Below, piece after piece: positions 10,090-21,769 of a DNA stretch of 64,000 nt. The DNA lies in contig CM043698.1 of the NCBI GenBank assembly GCA_023935145.1, forward strand, positions 22,763,501 to 22,827,500, read 5' to 3'. The translations under genes were made by a program, and so were the position numbers. The notes beneath the pieces were generated by a model. The model did no database searches, had not been told where the DNA came from, and worked only from the letters and a program-made list of their open reading frames with translations. Position 1 is the first letter of the stretch, and each line of letters opens with the position of its first letter. This DNA is from Bretschneidera sinensis (Eukaryota > Streptophyta > Magnoliopsida > Brassicales > Akaniaceae).

Positions 10090-11560
10090 AAGAGAACAGA
10101 TCTGCTATCAGATAGACCATTGCTGACATCAAGAGGATAAGTCCAGCCAAGTGCATGTATCATATCTACCTTGAGGATGAAGCAAAGCCCATCTGGGATG
10201 CTCAAAGAAAACTCAACCCACACATGAAAGAGGTAGTCAAGGCAGAGGTATTAAAACTATTAAATGTTAGCATTATCTACCTCATCTCAGACAGTAAATG
10301 GGTAAGTCCAATTCAAGTTGTTCCGAAGAAGAGTGGGATCATAGTGGTGAAAAATGAAGATAATGAGTTAATACCTACAAGAATAACCACTGGTTAGAGG
10401 CTATGCATTGATTAGAGAAGGCTAAACAATGTGACCAGAAAATATCATTTTTCCTTACCTTTCATTGATCAGATGTTAGAGAGATTAGCTAGCCATAGTT
10501 ATTATTGCTTCTTAGATAGGTATAGTGGTTACAATCATATTGCTACAGCACCAGATGACCAAGAAAAGACCATCTTCACATGCCCTTTTGGCATATTTGC
10601 TTATAGAAGGATACGATTCGGTTTATATAATGCACCAGCCACCTTTCAAAGATGTATGATGAGCATTTTTTTTGACATGGTGGAGAAATTCATTGAAGTA
10701 TTTATGGATAATTTTAGTGTTTTTGGTTCTAATTTTGATGAATGCCTCAATTATCTGAAGAGTGTCTCCAAGAGATATGAAGAATGCAACTTAGTGTTAA
10801 ATTGGGAAAAATGTCACTTTATAGTTCAACAAGGCATTGTGTTGGGTCATTCCATCTCCGACAAAGGTATTAAGATAGACAAGGCTAAGATCGACATCAT
10901 TTCAAAGTTGCCTCTTCCTTTAACAGTAAAGAGTGTCAGAAGTTTCCTTGGACATGCTGGATTCTATAGACGATTCATCAAGGACTTTTCTAAGACCTTT
11001 AGACCTCTTTTTGCACTGTTAGCTAAAGATACCAAGTTTGAATGAACTAACGACTGTATGGAAGCTTTCAACACATTGAAAAACGTGCTCACCTCTGCAC
11101 CAATAATGATGGCACCTGATTGGAATCTTCTATTTGAGCTGATGCGTTATGATAGTGACTTCGCCTTGGGAGTTGTTTTATGCCAGAGAATCGATAAGGT
11201 GCCTCATGCTATCTGTTATGCTTCTAGAACTTTAAATGATGTTCGTCTAAATTATTCTACTATTGAAAAAGAGTTGTTAGCTGTTATTTTTGCTTTGAAG
11301 AAGTTTAGATCATACCTGATTGGCTCTAAGGTTATTGTATTTACTGATCATACTGCTTTGAGATATTTGTTTGCTAAGAAAGATGCAAAGCCTAGGTTGA
11401 TCAGATGGGTACTCTTATTGTAAAAATTTGACTTGGAGATTAAAGACAAGAAGGGCAGCGAGAACGTGGTTGCAGATCACCTATCTAGGCTACCTCATGA
11501 GGACAAAAATAAGCTACCTTTAAATGAGAACTTCCTTGATGAACAATTGTTCGCATTAGA
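10090..11560 (+). pseudogene. Athila reverse transcriptase and RNase H, decayed
   Basis: Contiguous pieces in one frame (10,155-10,397, 10,431-11,045, 11,058-11,423) are separated by single stops. They carry the Val-Pro-Lys-Lys-Ser-Gly block, the Phe-Leu-Asp...Gly-Tyr block and the Ala-Thr-Phe-Gln-Arg block. The catalytic box reads Phe-Met-Asp-Asn near 10,705, where the family has Phe-Met-Asp-Asp, so one metal-binding aspartate is lost. RNase H follows with the Tyr-Ala-Ser-Arg-Thr-Leu and Thr-Asp-His-Thr-Ala-Leu blocks. A stop at 11,421-11,423 precedes the Val-Ala-Asp-His-Leu-Ser-Arg end of the domain. Confidence 0.88.
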
Positions 11561-12925
11561 GGTAATACTTCCATGGTAGGCCGATATTGTAAATTATATA
11601 ATTGCTAAGGTTTTTCCTCCAAGTATGTCCAGTCAAGAAAGGAAACAGTTGATATCTATGTCTCGATACTACCATTGGGATGACCCATACCTATTCAAAT
11701 TTTGTCTTGATCAAATCATTAGAAATTGTGTCTCCGAGGACGAACATTTGAGCTTATTGCAACATTGCCATCAGTTTGCTTGTAGAGGACACTTTTGGGC
11801 CAAGAGAACAACTCTTAAGGTATTATAATCTGATTTTTATTGGCCTAATTTGTTTAAAGATGCTTTTTCATTTTGTAGCTCATGTGATAGATGCAAGAGG
11901 ACAGGTAACATCTCATCTCGAAATCAGAGGCCTTTACAAAATATTCATATAGTATAACTTTTTGATATATAGGGTATTGATTTCATGGGTCCATTTCTTA
12001 ACTCATATGGTTATTTATATATTCTTGTGGGTGTGGATTATGTGTCTAAATAGGTCAAGGCTTTCCCCTCAAAGACTAATGATCACAAAGTGGTTGTGAA
12101 GTTTTTACAGGATAACATCTTTACACAGTTTGGGACTTCAAGAGCACTCATCAGTGATGGAGGCAGCCACTTCCATAATCAATCTTTTGATGCCATAATC
12201 AAGAAATATGGGATTACCCATAAAGTTGGCACTCCATATCATCTTCAAACCAGTGGCCAAGCGGAGATATGTAACAAAAAGATCAAAGGTATCCTGGAAA
12301 AGACCGTGAAGCCTAATAGAAAGGATTAGTCTTTGCGCCTGAATGATACCCTATAGGCATATAGGACAGCTTACAAGACACCAATCAGCATGTCTCCATA
12401 CCGATTAGTTTTCGTGAAAGCATGTCATCTACCAGTTGAGTTAGAGCATCGAGCATATTGGGCCATCAAGCAGTTTAATTTTGACATGAAACAAGTGGGT
12501 GAAAAGAGAAACTACACTTGAGTGAGCTGGAAGAATTAAGGTATGATGCATATGAGAACGCCAAGCTCTATAAAGAAAGAGCAAAAGCCTATCATGATAA
12601 ACAGCTGGTTAGGAAAGAGTTTCATATGGGACAGAAGGTATTACTCTATAATTCACGATTAAGATTGTTCTTAGGCAAACTCAAGTCCGAATGGTCTGGT
12701 CCTTATGTGGTCACCAAGGTCTTTCCTAATGGTGCTTTGAAGATCCATGGTTCCGATAGCACTCAGACATTCACGGTAAATGGACACAGAGTCAAGCTAT
12801 ACATTGAAATCCAATTGCTACCAAGAGATGAAGATTTGGCACTCCAGTCTGTCCAGTATGCAGCCGCACCAAGAGGACTTAAGTCACATGAGGTGGATTT
12901 TAAGTGTTCCTTTCCAAGAGAGTAG
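11561..12925 (+). pseudogene. Athila integrase, decayed
   Basis: The zinc-binding part keeps His...His...Cys-Ser-Ser-Cys-Asp-Arg-Cys (about 11,765-11,895). The core shows Gly-Ile-Asp-Phe-Met-Gly-Pro-Phe near 11,975, Ile-Ser-Asp-Gly-Gly near 12,150, and Ser-Gly-Gln-Ala-Glu near 12,255, so the DDE residues are still visible. Stops interrupt it at several places. A one-base loss near 12,508-12,511 shifts the frame, and the C-terminal domain continues cleanly from 12,518 to 12,925. Confidence 0.85.
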
Positions 12926-13840
12926 CACTGAAACTACTATAGAGAATGTTTGAGTAGTTTCAACTTTGATAAGCGTGTAGCTCAAACGCTTATATTGAGG
13001 TCAGTGGTACTGAGGCCACTGAGTATGGTACATTTTTATTTCTGTTGATTGTTCTTCATTCTTCTTAATTTTTCGTCCTTACTTTAGTTAGTTTAGTGGT
13101 ACGGTACATTCTGACCCATTACGATCCAGTGTATCTCACAGTTTACTCGAGTGCACTCTCGCCATGCGCCCAATGATGCGCGAGTGCAATCATATGTACA
13201 CACCTGCGCACAAGTACGATCGAGTGCACTCGAAACAGAGGGTCACGTGCCTATTTCAGGTCATTTTATTTTCCTTCTTCCTCACTTTCACTCTCTTCAC
13301 TCTCTGAAGTAACGTACACACCAGTCTTCAATGCATTTCACCCACACACCACTTGCACTCCCAACACCACCAGTCACCACACACGGTCAGCACTGACCAT
13401 CCCACACCACTATCCCTCCCCCCTCTCTGCCTCCAGGTATGTTCATATCCTTATTTCACTCCTCGTAGATCACACACGATCACAATCACACACGTTTTTT
13501 ATTCTTCTTTTTGCTAATCTTTGCATACAATGTGTTATTATTTTGTTTTGGTTGTTTTTGATGGTTTTGCAGGAGGTTGAAACACTTTAGGTAGTGTTGA
13601 GCTCAACTTGGTTCACAGGTACCACACCACCTGCTCGAGAAAAATCCTGACTCATTACAATCGAGTGCAGGGGGTAGTGTGATCGAGTGCAAAGGCAGAG
13701 TGCGATCAATCGCACATTATTGTGATCGAGCGTAAAATCTGTAGAATTTTGTCTAGGATGCTTAGGCACACTACATCCACATCCCATATTTCGAAAAGCC
13801 GAGCATAGTCAACCCGGCCTACCTTTGAGCAATGGGAAAT
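12926..13840 (+). other. Athila spacer between integrase and third frame
   Basis: No sustained open frame. It holds further copies of the GATCGAGTGCAC-like word at 13,143-13,230 and 13,658-13,735, and a C/A-rich stretch at 13,310-13,430. In Athila elements this is where the leader of the third gene lies. Confidence 0.55.
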
Positions 13841-14905
13841 CTTATTCGAAACCATGTTCAACATAGATGGTGATTTCAAAGGGTTTGAAGCCACTCAATG
13901 GGTCATCCAAAAATTCAAGCGCCGTAATTTAAAGAGGTTATTTAAGCCTGTCTGCTCTACTGCCTACACCAAATTAGTGATTCAGTTCTATGAGAACCTC
14001 TCATTCGATTACAACAGGCCGGACATCTTATCCTTACCTGTTCAAGGTAAGTACTTTGACCTGACCACATCGAATATTGCTGCAGCCTTCTGATACAATG
14101 ATGATTCCCCTCTTGAGGACACCCATATAGATGAGCAGCTGGAGTCATTTTTCTTATCCACCATCATTGAGGATATGTGTGCTGGGCAGTATATCGATCG
14201 GCACAACAATGCTGAGAGCCAGTCCAAGTTGCCTCCATGACTCTGGCTTGTGGATTCCATTCTTCAGCATAATGTGTGCCCATTGGGACACAAGACTCAG
14301 AGGTGTGACCAGTTCCTACAGGCACTATATGTATTTCATAGAGGCCATTGGTACTCCATCCCTGCTATCATTTGGAGCCAGATTCATAAGTTCTAGGACC
14401 ACGTCCATGCACGCCAGGTCACTACTATTAATGCATGGGGGCTCCCATTCCTGTTCCTTCTTAGTTATCTTTTCAAGAAGAAGGGAATTAAAGGCTCCTC
14501 CATCGATGGACCAGTCAGGGAGTACCCATCCTTTGGCAAGAGCCACTGGACCTAGAGCCAGTCACACATGCCTAGAGGACTCCGAGGGTATGCACCTGCT
14601 GCTGAGAGGCTGGAGGATGATCCTAGGGAGACCAAAGACTCAACAGCTAGCCAGACATGGGAGGAGGACCACACTGACATGGGACCCACAGAGTACTAAC
14701 ACATTCTTGAGGAGATGTCTTTCTTCCGATGTAAGATAGCTGATATTCATCGGGAGGCTATGTGCCTAGTTTATCAGCGCATGGATGGGTTAGAGACACA
14801 TTTTACGAGGTAAAAAGCTATGCTCCAGACCATTCTAGATCGACTACCTCCCACCCCGAGTGCCTCATCTTCCATACCACTTGGAGACCATCAGTGAGAG
14901 TGGTG
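13841..14905 (+). pseudogene. Athila third frame (env-like position), decayed
   Basis: An interrupted frame starts with Met-Phe-Asn-Ile-Asp-Gly-Asp-Phe (13,854) and resumes after stops. It includes a Leu-Trp-Leu-Val-Asp...Leu-Gly-His-Lys block and a Trp-Gly-Leu-Pro-Phe block, and ends in a charged stretch to about 14,905. These blocks resemble the plant transposon protein family found 3' of pol in many Athila-type elements. Athila elements are often said to have an env-like gene here. I see no signal peptide or membrane segment to support an envelope role, and the product is unknown. Confidence 0.6.
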
Positions 14906-15213
14906 CATCGTCTGGCTGAAGACGTAAAACTTAGCGCTCATGAGAGGCACCCCACAACATATCCTTTTGTTTTTATTATGTTTCACATTTGTTTTTGTAT
15001 TTATTTTTATGTTGACCTTTTGTTTTTCTCATACTGTTTAATTTTAGTATCTTTTGTTTTCTAGTATTACTTGTGTTTTTCTTTTTCAGGGACAATGTGT
15101 GTGCATCAGTTCAAGTTTGGAGGTGTGCTACGAGCCATGCCAGCCAGCTAGTTCTCCATCTCCCAGGTCAGATCTTTCCATGTTATTCACACATTGGGGA
15201 CAATGTATAAATT

Positions 15214-15230
15214 AAGTTTGGGGGTATGGG
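15214..15230 (+). other. Internal polypurine-tract-like site
   Basis: AAGTTTGGGGGTATGGG closely resembles the tract directly before the 3' LTR (16,322-16,334) but lies 1.1 kb upstream of it. A second plus-strand primer is possible but unproven. Confidence 0.5.
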
Positions 15231-15592
15231 AGACACATTCACACACACTCTATCCCAGTTTTTTTTATTATTATTAAAAAGATAAATGCATGTTCATGTT
15301 GTTTCAAAATTTTCATTAATCTAAACAAATATTGTGATACGATTTCATTAGTGACCTTAAAATTCTGAACACATGATCCGGAAATAGAGTTTTAAAATTT
15401 AATTACTCACTTTAGGCATTTAAGAATTCACAAGTTTGATCTAATCTGACACGAGCACATTAGCACATAATTGTGTGGGGTATGACATGTGATTTTAATA
15501 TGTATGTTTCCATGGCTAAACTGTAATCAGATGACTTGTTAGATTAACACTTTGGCAAAGAAAATTAGAAAAAAATTTATTGCACAAAAAAT

Positions 15593-15776
15593 ACTCATAA
15601 TAATCATTAAATAAACTTTTCACTGAGTAACTGGACCTCTTGCCTTAGTAAGCAGTAAGTGTTCACGTCAAAAAGTGAGAATTTTACTCATAATGATCAT
15701 TAAATAAACTTTCCATTGACTAACTGGACCTCTTACCTCAGTAAGCAATGAGTGTTCACGTCAAAATGTGAGAATT
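15593..15776 (+). repeat. Tandem doublet, 92-bp unit
   Basis: Units 15,593-15,684 and 15,685-15,776 share most bases, including the start ACTCATAAT and the block TTCACGTCAAAA. Confidence 0.85.
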
Positions 15777-16321
15777 TTGCTTGGTAGTATTAAGACCAGT
15801 TTAGTTTTGTAGCCTTTTTGACTCGAGTTAGTAAGTCCTTAGGGGTGTCTTTACACCTAATGCCCTGAAACCATATGATTTGGGAGTCATTGACTAAATA
15901 CTCGCTGCATGGGTCAATTAGAAAGCTTAAGAGAACTAAATATGGCAAAAATCCCATAATAAAAGAAAAGAATGAAATAAAACTACGCTATTATTGTTCA
16001 TTCTGATAGGAAATTCGGTGAATCTTGAGACATGGAAACACTACACATTAAAATTATTTGGAAGCTTCATTTTTTATGTGTTAGTTCACCTTACACTGAG
16101 TCAGACTTGTGATGCTTTAGCCAGCCTCGTGTAAGTAATTAGATTTTAAAACTCCTATTCATTGCGAAGATGGATTTGTATTTTAAGCTTGCTCATTGAA
16201 TGAACATCATGGTTTTGTGTGCAATCTAAATTTTTGAATACCATGAATGATGGATTTATCTGTGTGTTATTTGTTTTCAGTTAATTTTTAGTTTTGTATT
16301 GCTATGGGACTAGCAATATGT

Positions 16322-16334
16322 AAGTTTGGGGGTG
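16322..16334 (+). other. Polypurine tract of the Athila element
   Basis: AAGTTTGGGGGTG directly precedes the TG of the 3' LTR, the normal position of the plus-strand primer. Confidence 0.75.
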
Positions 16335-17600
16335 TGATAAATGCTTAAATATTCGTATTTAAGCCCTTAATTTACATTTGTTAAGTTCCTAGTTGTGTTA
16401 TTTCATGCTATTTTATTTCTTTTCCGTGTTTTCTGTGTTTTACTAGGCTATTGAAGAAAATGGAGCATTATCAGGTTTGAAGAACAAAAACTGGAAGAAT
16501 TGGAAACTACACATAGTGCGATCGAGCACAGAAGTGTACGATTGAGTGCACCAGCACTCGTGCACACAAGAAGAAGGATCGAGCGCACCAGTGTGTGATC
16601 GAGCACACACATGTAGTAAAACAGCAGAACCTATTTTGGAAAGTAGGGTTAGGGTTTTGTTTTACAAGTTAGGGTTTCCAGATTTCCTTAAACCTTATAA
16701 ATATGCTTGTAAAACATAGAAACCAGATATTCTTTTTAGTTTTAGCTTTTGGAGAAAGATTTGGAGAGGAAAATTGATGACTCTTCTAGCCAGTATTTTT
16801 CGGGTTTATTCTTTCCTTTATTTTATTTATGAAGATGTTTAACATCAGAACCATGTGTAACTAATTTACTAGTAGGGCTCGATTGACGCCCTGATTATGT
16901 TTTTCCATATATAAATATTGTTGCTTTTGCGATTGTTGTGTTATGATTCTTAACTTGATTAATACTTGTTTTATTGAATTCCTCATATGTGTTTGCCTGA
17001 TCAACATATGCATGTGGTATGGATTAGTTAGTTAGATCAATTTGGATGACCGAGTCCTGGGTCTGACAATAGTAACAAAAGAAATCCACACCGGATTCTT
17101 GAGTTAATCAACATGGGAAACCGGGAAAATATAACATGCCCTAGGTCTTGTGTGTTTGTCGATTTTCACAAATAATATGCTCTCTTAAGGAACAACTTAG
17201 TATATATCATACTAAATCCCTTAAGAAAGAAAAGAGTTAGAGTATACACCATGCCTAACTCGTTGGTTAGGAAAATCAATAGCTTAAGGAGTATACACCA
17301 TGCCTTTAGGTTGACAACAGTAGGTATTCATAATATGACTAAAGCATTGATACATTGTTTTATTGGGAAAATATGATTAGTGGTGGATATCAAAACCCTA
17401 TATTTTTATCGTTATCAATTCAAACTCAGTACTTATTTCTATCATTTTATATTACGAATTTAATTTTAAATCGAACTTTACCAATCCCTGTGGAGATGAT
17501 CTCGTATTTTGCACACTATACTACTAAGTTGACATTGTGCACTTGCAAGTAAAACTGTTCAATTATTTGCTTATTAATTTAGGTAGATTATTGCACGACA
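16335..17600 (+). repeat. 3' LTR of the Athila element
   Basis: Starts TGATAAATG and ends CACGACA. It aligns with 5978-7220, with scattered substitutions and a small extra segment near 16,655. A TATAAATA box is at 16,696-16,703. Confidence 0.92.
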
Positions 17601-17601
17601 G

Positions 17602-17608
17602 TAGTAAT
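17602..17608. repeat. Right target-site duplication of the Athila element
   Basis: TAGTAAT matches the seven bases at 5971-5977. Confidence 0.65.
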
Positions 17609-18290
17609 CTTGTAGACTAGTAATAATTTTGCCTTTTAAAAAACTTTCATAAGTTTGGTCTTTATAACTTTTTGTCTTTCTTATACTTAACTAATAATTA
17701 AGATAAAACTTAATTTGATTATAAAAAAATTAATATTATTTATTAAATTAAAATATAAAGTATTATATAAATTAAAATTTTAAACGATTAATTTTAAATT
17801 ATTATTATTTTTTATATATTTCAATGTCAATAGCTGAATATAAAAATTTTCGTAAACCATGCTTTCTATCAAATAAATAAGATAAGCATAACTTAAAATG
17901 AAAAGATTTCTTGAAGTTTTTTTCTTTTTTATTTTTGATATATATATATATATATTATAAATTGATCATATACATTTATATATAATCTAATTTAATTAAA
18001 ATTAAGATCATCTTCAATAATTATAAAACTTTTTTGAATTACTGCACCCTAAAAAAATGTACCCTAGCATGTCTATCAATGTTGTACCCTCACCGACCCC
18101 TAAAAGGCTAAAATCCTCCCCACAGCATGTGCATCTGGACAGCCTTGGTTTTATATGTATATACACACACTCATAGAACCAGCCTTGCGTACACTTAATT
18201 TATTGAGTGGAAACATCAGCAGCTATTGCAACCATCTTTGATCTCTTCCAACTTCTCTCACCTACTTAATAATTCTCTTTGTTTTCTGTA
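17609..18290. other. Upstream region of the FAR gene
   Basis: AT-rich with no open frame. A TATA-like TTATATGTATATA at about 18,151-18,163 lies about 130 bp before the ATG and could be the core promoter. The Athila element ends about 690 bp upstream of the ATG, so distal promoter elements may have been separated from the gene. Confidence 0.4.
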
Positions 18291-21200
18291 ATGGCACTTA
18301 CACATGCTACATGCTGCAATGCTATCACCACCTCAGGGATGCCACCAGTGAACTCTTGCGATGGGATTCGAATTGTCAAATTCCTTCGGCACAAAAGCTA
18401 TTTTGTCACTGGTTCAACTGGGTTCGTTGGAAAAGGTACTACTTCTTGGACAATTATTCAAACATTTTAAAATCAAATGTCCTTTTGATTTTAAAACAGA
18501 TACATTTCCAGCGAATTTCATCCAAATCCCAACATAAAAACATGCATTTGCACACACAATTAATTAATTCTATTTAAACATACAGAGATGCACACTTGCT
18601 TTTCTATTTAAATTTAGATGAAAGTATGATTAGTGTGGACAATTTGACATATCCTTAGAAAAAGGGTGCCATTGATCTAAATATTTTAAAATTAAAGGAG
18701 ATATAATACAATTATCTAAATATAGGGGAAAAAGCAAATAACATCCTAACATTTTAGACACCAACGATATATATCAAAAATGGCTAATAATGTCAAAAAG
18801 GATCAAGATAGAAGTCTAAAATCCACAAAGCCCTTATTCGATCTTCACATGTGTGAGAGTTATTTGTTTAATTTATTAGTTATTTTCGGATTCAATAATA
18901 TATATCTGTTATATTTCTTCTTTAGCAACAAATAGTTTTGGTTTGTGAAATTGAATTGATATATAGGTTAGAATGAATAAATAAAATAATGTATAATTTA
19001 ATTCTATAATTATTATTGCTGTGTTCATTGAGAAGATGTTACGAACGATGCCAGAGGTTAGAAGAAATTTCCTTTTAATTAAGGCAAAAGATAAAATAGT
19101 TGCAATGGAGAGACTACAAAGTGAAGAACGTTACCTAAACATCTTACAACCAATTCGGTTCGTAGACACGAATGAGATTAGATGGGATATGAGTAATTTA
19201 ATCTCACTTATATCCGTTTCCTCGTGTTTGGTTCGAATTTGTATCGGAATTACATTTTCCCTCTTGTGATTTGGCTCAACTCAAATTTATATTATTTTTT
19301 AATTCTAATCATACGTCATTCCTACTTTAATCAATCTAATGAAATAAACAAATACACATATTACCATTTTAATTCCATCCCTCATAATCCCACTTTAATC
19401 TCAAGAAAATTTTGTCCGAGAACCAAACGGGTTCTCCTAGTATTTCTTGTTTAATTTTCTAATTAATGCTGCATTCAATATCTGGATTCATATAATTTGG
19501 TGTTCTTAGATCATAGATTCAAAACTTTTCAAGTGCATGCAACAAATTCATGGAAGATCTTATAAAGCCTTCATGATGAGCAAGCTAGTTCCAATTGTTG
19601 GGAATCTAAGTGAAGATGATCTTGGGATGGAGTCTGATTTGGCTAGTAAGATCGCAGAAGAAGTTGATGTGATTGTAAATATAGCAGCCAATACAACCTT
19701 CGATGAAAGGTTCTCAACGATATATCTTGTATTCTTTCACTTCTACATAAATGCAATAGCATTATCATCATATAAGAACTTATAATGATTCATGCATTTT
19801 TAATTTTGAACTTACAACATATACAGGTATGATGTTTCTCTCAACACAAACGCAAAAGGGCCTGCTCGACTGCTAGGCTTTGCATTGAAGTGCAAGAAAC
19901 TATGTCTTCTCTTGCATGTATCAACAGGTATCTAAGGAAATCAACACTTCAAACTTAATTTCAAATAATATGATATCAACACAACTAGATATAAGTTTTC
20001 TTGTGGTATGCATACAGCGTATGTTAATGGCTATAGGGAAGGAATAATCACAGAAAAGCCATTCTTCATGGGACAGAGCATAGCAAGGGAAAGGGTCAAC
20101 CCATCAATACCTTTTCCGGAGCTGGATATTGATGCTGAAATGAAGTTGGCATCAGAATTAAGGGAGTCTCTTCATGAAAATGAAGTACATCAAAAGATGA
20201 AAGAATTGGGTTTAGAGAGGTAATTCTTCTTATTGATTCTATATTACTCCTATGGAGCATTTGCTTGTCAAAAACCAAGACCCATGAGTATCAACCTGAA
20301 TCTTAGCTGATGAGCCAACCTAAAACATGCATGAAAGAATTGGCCCCGATGATATGAACTTTCAGTTGGGCATTAATTAAAGCCGCACCACCCCTTTGGT
20401 TATGATTTGATGCTAATGACCAATCTATGTGGCTTGTATCAAAATCCAGCTGTAATACTGTATTAGCTAGTAGTCATAAATGAAAATAAAAAAATGCTTT
20501 CGTAACAAGAGTATGTTTCAACATAATATTAATAAGGCACGAATCTATGGGTGGCAAACCACTTACCAAATGACCAAGGCCATGGGGGAGATGCTAATAA
20601 ATGACATGAGAGGGAATATACCAGTTGTCATCATCCGTCCAAGCATCATTGAGACCGCCTTCATAGAGCCTTTCCCTGGATGGATAGAAGGATACAAGTA
20701 TCAGTACTTCTCTGGTTCAACTTAATCATTTATGATCTGAATAACAAATCTTGTGATTTTTCCAATACTTTTTCCCTGATCACATCACACAACTAAAATT
20801 TTATTTCTTTTTTTTTGCTGTAGGATGGTAAAAATAAGGGTGCTAGATCCATTTATCTTATCCTATGGGAAAGGTCAGCTTCCAGCGTTCACTGGGGACC
20901 CGAAAACGGTTTTAGATGTTGTAAGAATCTACAGAATTAATTTTTTTCACTTATATTTACATATTTGTTACATCATATACTTTCTTGAACTTATGCGATG
21001 AATATTGCATTTAGGTCCCTGTGGACATGCTCGTGAACGCCACAATGGCAGCAATAGCAAAACATGGGAGTGCAGCAAAACCTGAAGTAACTGTGTACCA
21101 TTTTGCATCATCTGTTGCGAATCCGCTTCTCTTTAGCGATTTATTAAAGTATATATGCAGTCACTTCACTTCTTTTCCAATAAAGGACTCAAAGGGGAAC

Positions 21201-21769
21201 AACATAAGGGTTACAGCTATGAAGTTATTCAGATCAATAGACAGTTTCTCCTATTACATCTGGAGTGAAGTAGTTCACCAAAGTGGGCTAATAACAGAGG
21301 CAAGCACCTCGGACCCGAAGCTGTATCACAGGCTAGAAATGGAATGCAAGAAGAAGGTGCAGCAGTTTATCCGCATGGCTGAAATATATGAGTCATTCAC
21401 ATTTCACAGAGGATTGTAAGATTTCGAATTTATAATCTCATGGAGCTCCTCACACACACAGCCCTTTTACCTCATAGCTGAAATACATATGATCCAAGTT
21501 CTTCTCACTTATTCTCTCTATTTTTCACTCCACGATACCAATCACATTTACATTAATTATTTTGGTGTCATGCTGATACTGTTAGGTTTGACAATGGGAA
21601 TACCCAGAAATTGATCGAGAGCATGTCCGTGGAGGAGATGGAGAACTTTGGGTTTGATGTAGCGATGATAAACTGGGAGAATTTTTTCTTAAATATTCAT
21701 ATTCCAGGTCTAACAAGACACGTTTTGAAGGACAAACCTACAAGCTTAGTTTCTACAGCAAAACTGTAG
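18291..21769 (+). pseudogene. FAR2: Fatty acyl-CoA reductase (FAR2/MS2-like), probably inactive
   Basis: FAR enzymes reduce fatty acyl-CoA or acyl-ACP to fatty alcohols with NADPH. FAR2/MS2 serves pollen-wall sporopollenin. Nine exons can be traced: 18,291-18,435, 19,022-19,125, 19,510-19,709, 19,827-19,927, 20,018-20,219, 20,537-20,697, 20,824-20,920, 21,015-21,415 and 21,586-21,769, about 531 codons. The nucleotide-binding site Thr-Gly-Ser-Thr-Gly-Phe is in exon 1, the catalytic Tyr-Gln-Met-Thr-Lys is in exon 6, and exons 8-9 give the C-terminal FAR domain with a clean stop. Three lesions argue against function. The exon 2 acceptor is TG, not AG. The exon 2 donor is GA, not GT; the fragment at 4428-5165 keeps GT. 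Exons 5 and 6 join one base out of frame. The start at 18,291 is the first in-frame ATG. Compared with MS2 the N-terminus is short, without a clear plastid transit region. Confidence 0.75.

Larger units (their letters stand above)
14906..16321 (+). other. Athila 3' non-coding region
   Basis: No open frame. It contains a T-rich tract near 14,970-15,090, a polypurine-like site at 15,214-15,230, and a 92-bp tandem doublet at 15,593-15,776. Confidence 0.6.
5978..17600 (+). mobile_element. Athila-type Ty3/gypsy LTR retrotransposon, complete but decayed
   Basis: An 11.6-kb element with two related LTRs (1243 and 1266 bp), a tRNA-Asp-type primer-binding site (7228-7244) and, on the plus strand, gag, protease, RT-RNase H, integrase and a third decayed frame. 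A polypurine tract lies directly before the 3' LTR. The order, the primer type and the long 3' part with an env-like frame fit the Athila branch. All coding parts carry stops and frameshifts, so it cannot move by its own proteins. A hand count over about 235 bp of aligned LTR gave about 16 differences, so the insertion is not recent. Target-site copies flank it. Confidence 0.92.

Noticed and set aside
14131..14739. 202-codon plus-strand frame in the Athila 3' part
   Set aside because: The gag-pol-style blocks of the third frame lie in another reading frame across the same bases, so this longer frame is a shadow.
13841..14905. Functional envelope gene, hence an infectious retrovirus
   Set aside because: The frame is broken, lacks visible signal peptide and membrane anchor, and the position alone does not show an envelope role.
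18279..18290. FAR start upstream of 18,291
   Set aside because: The upstream codon is TTG; the first in-frame ATG is at 18,291.
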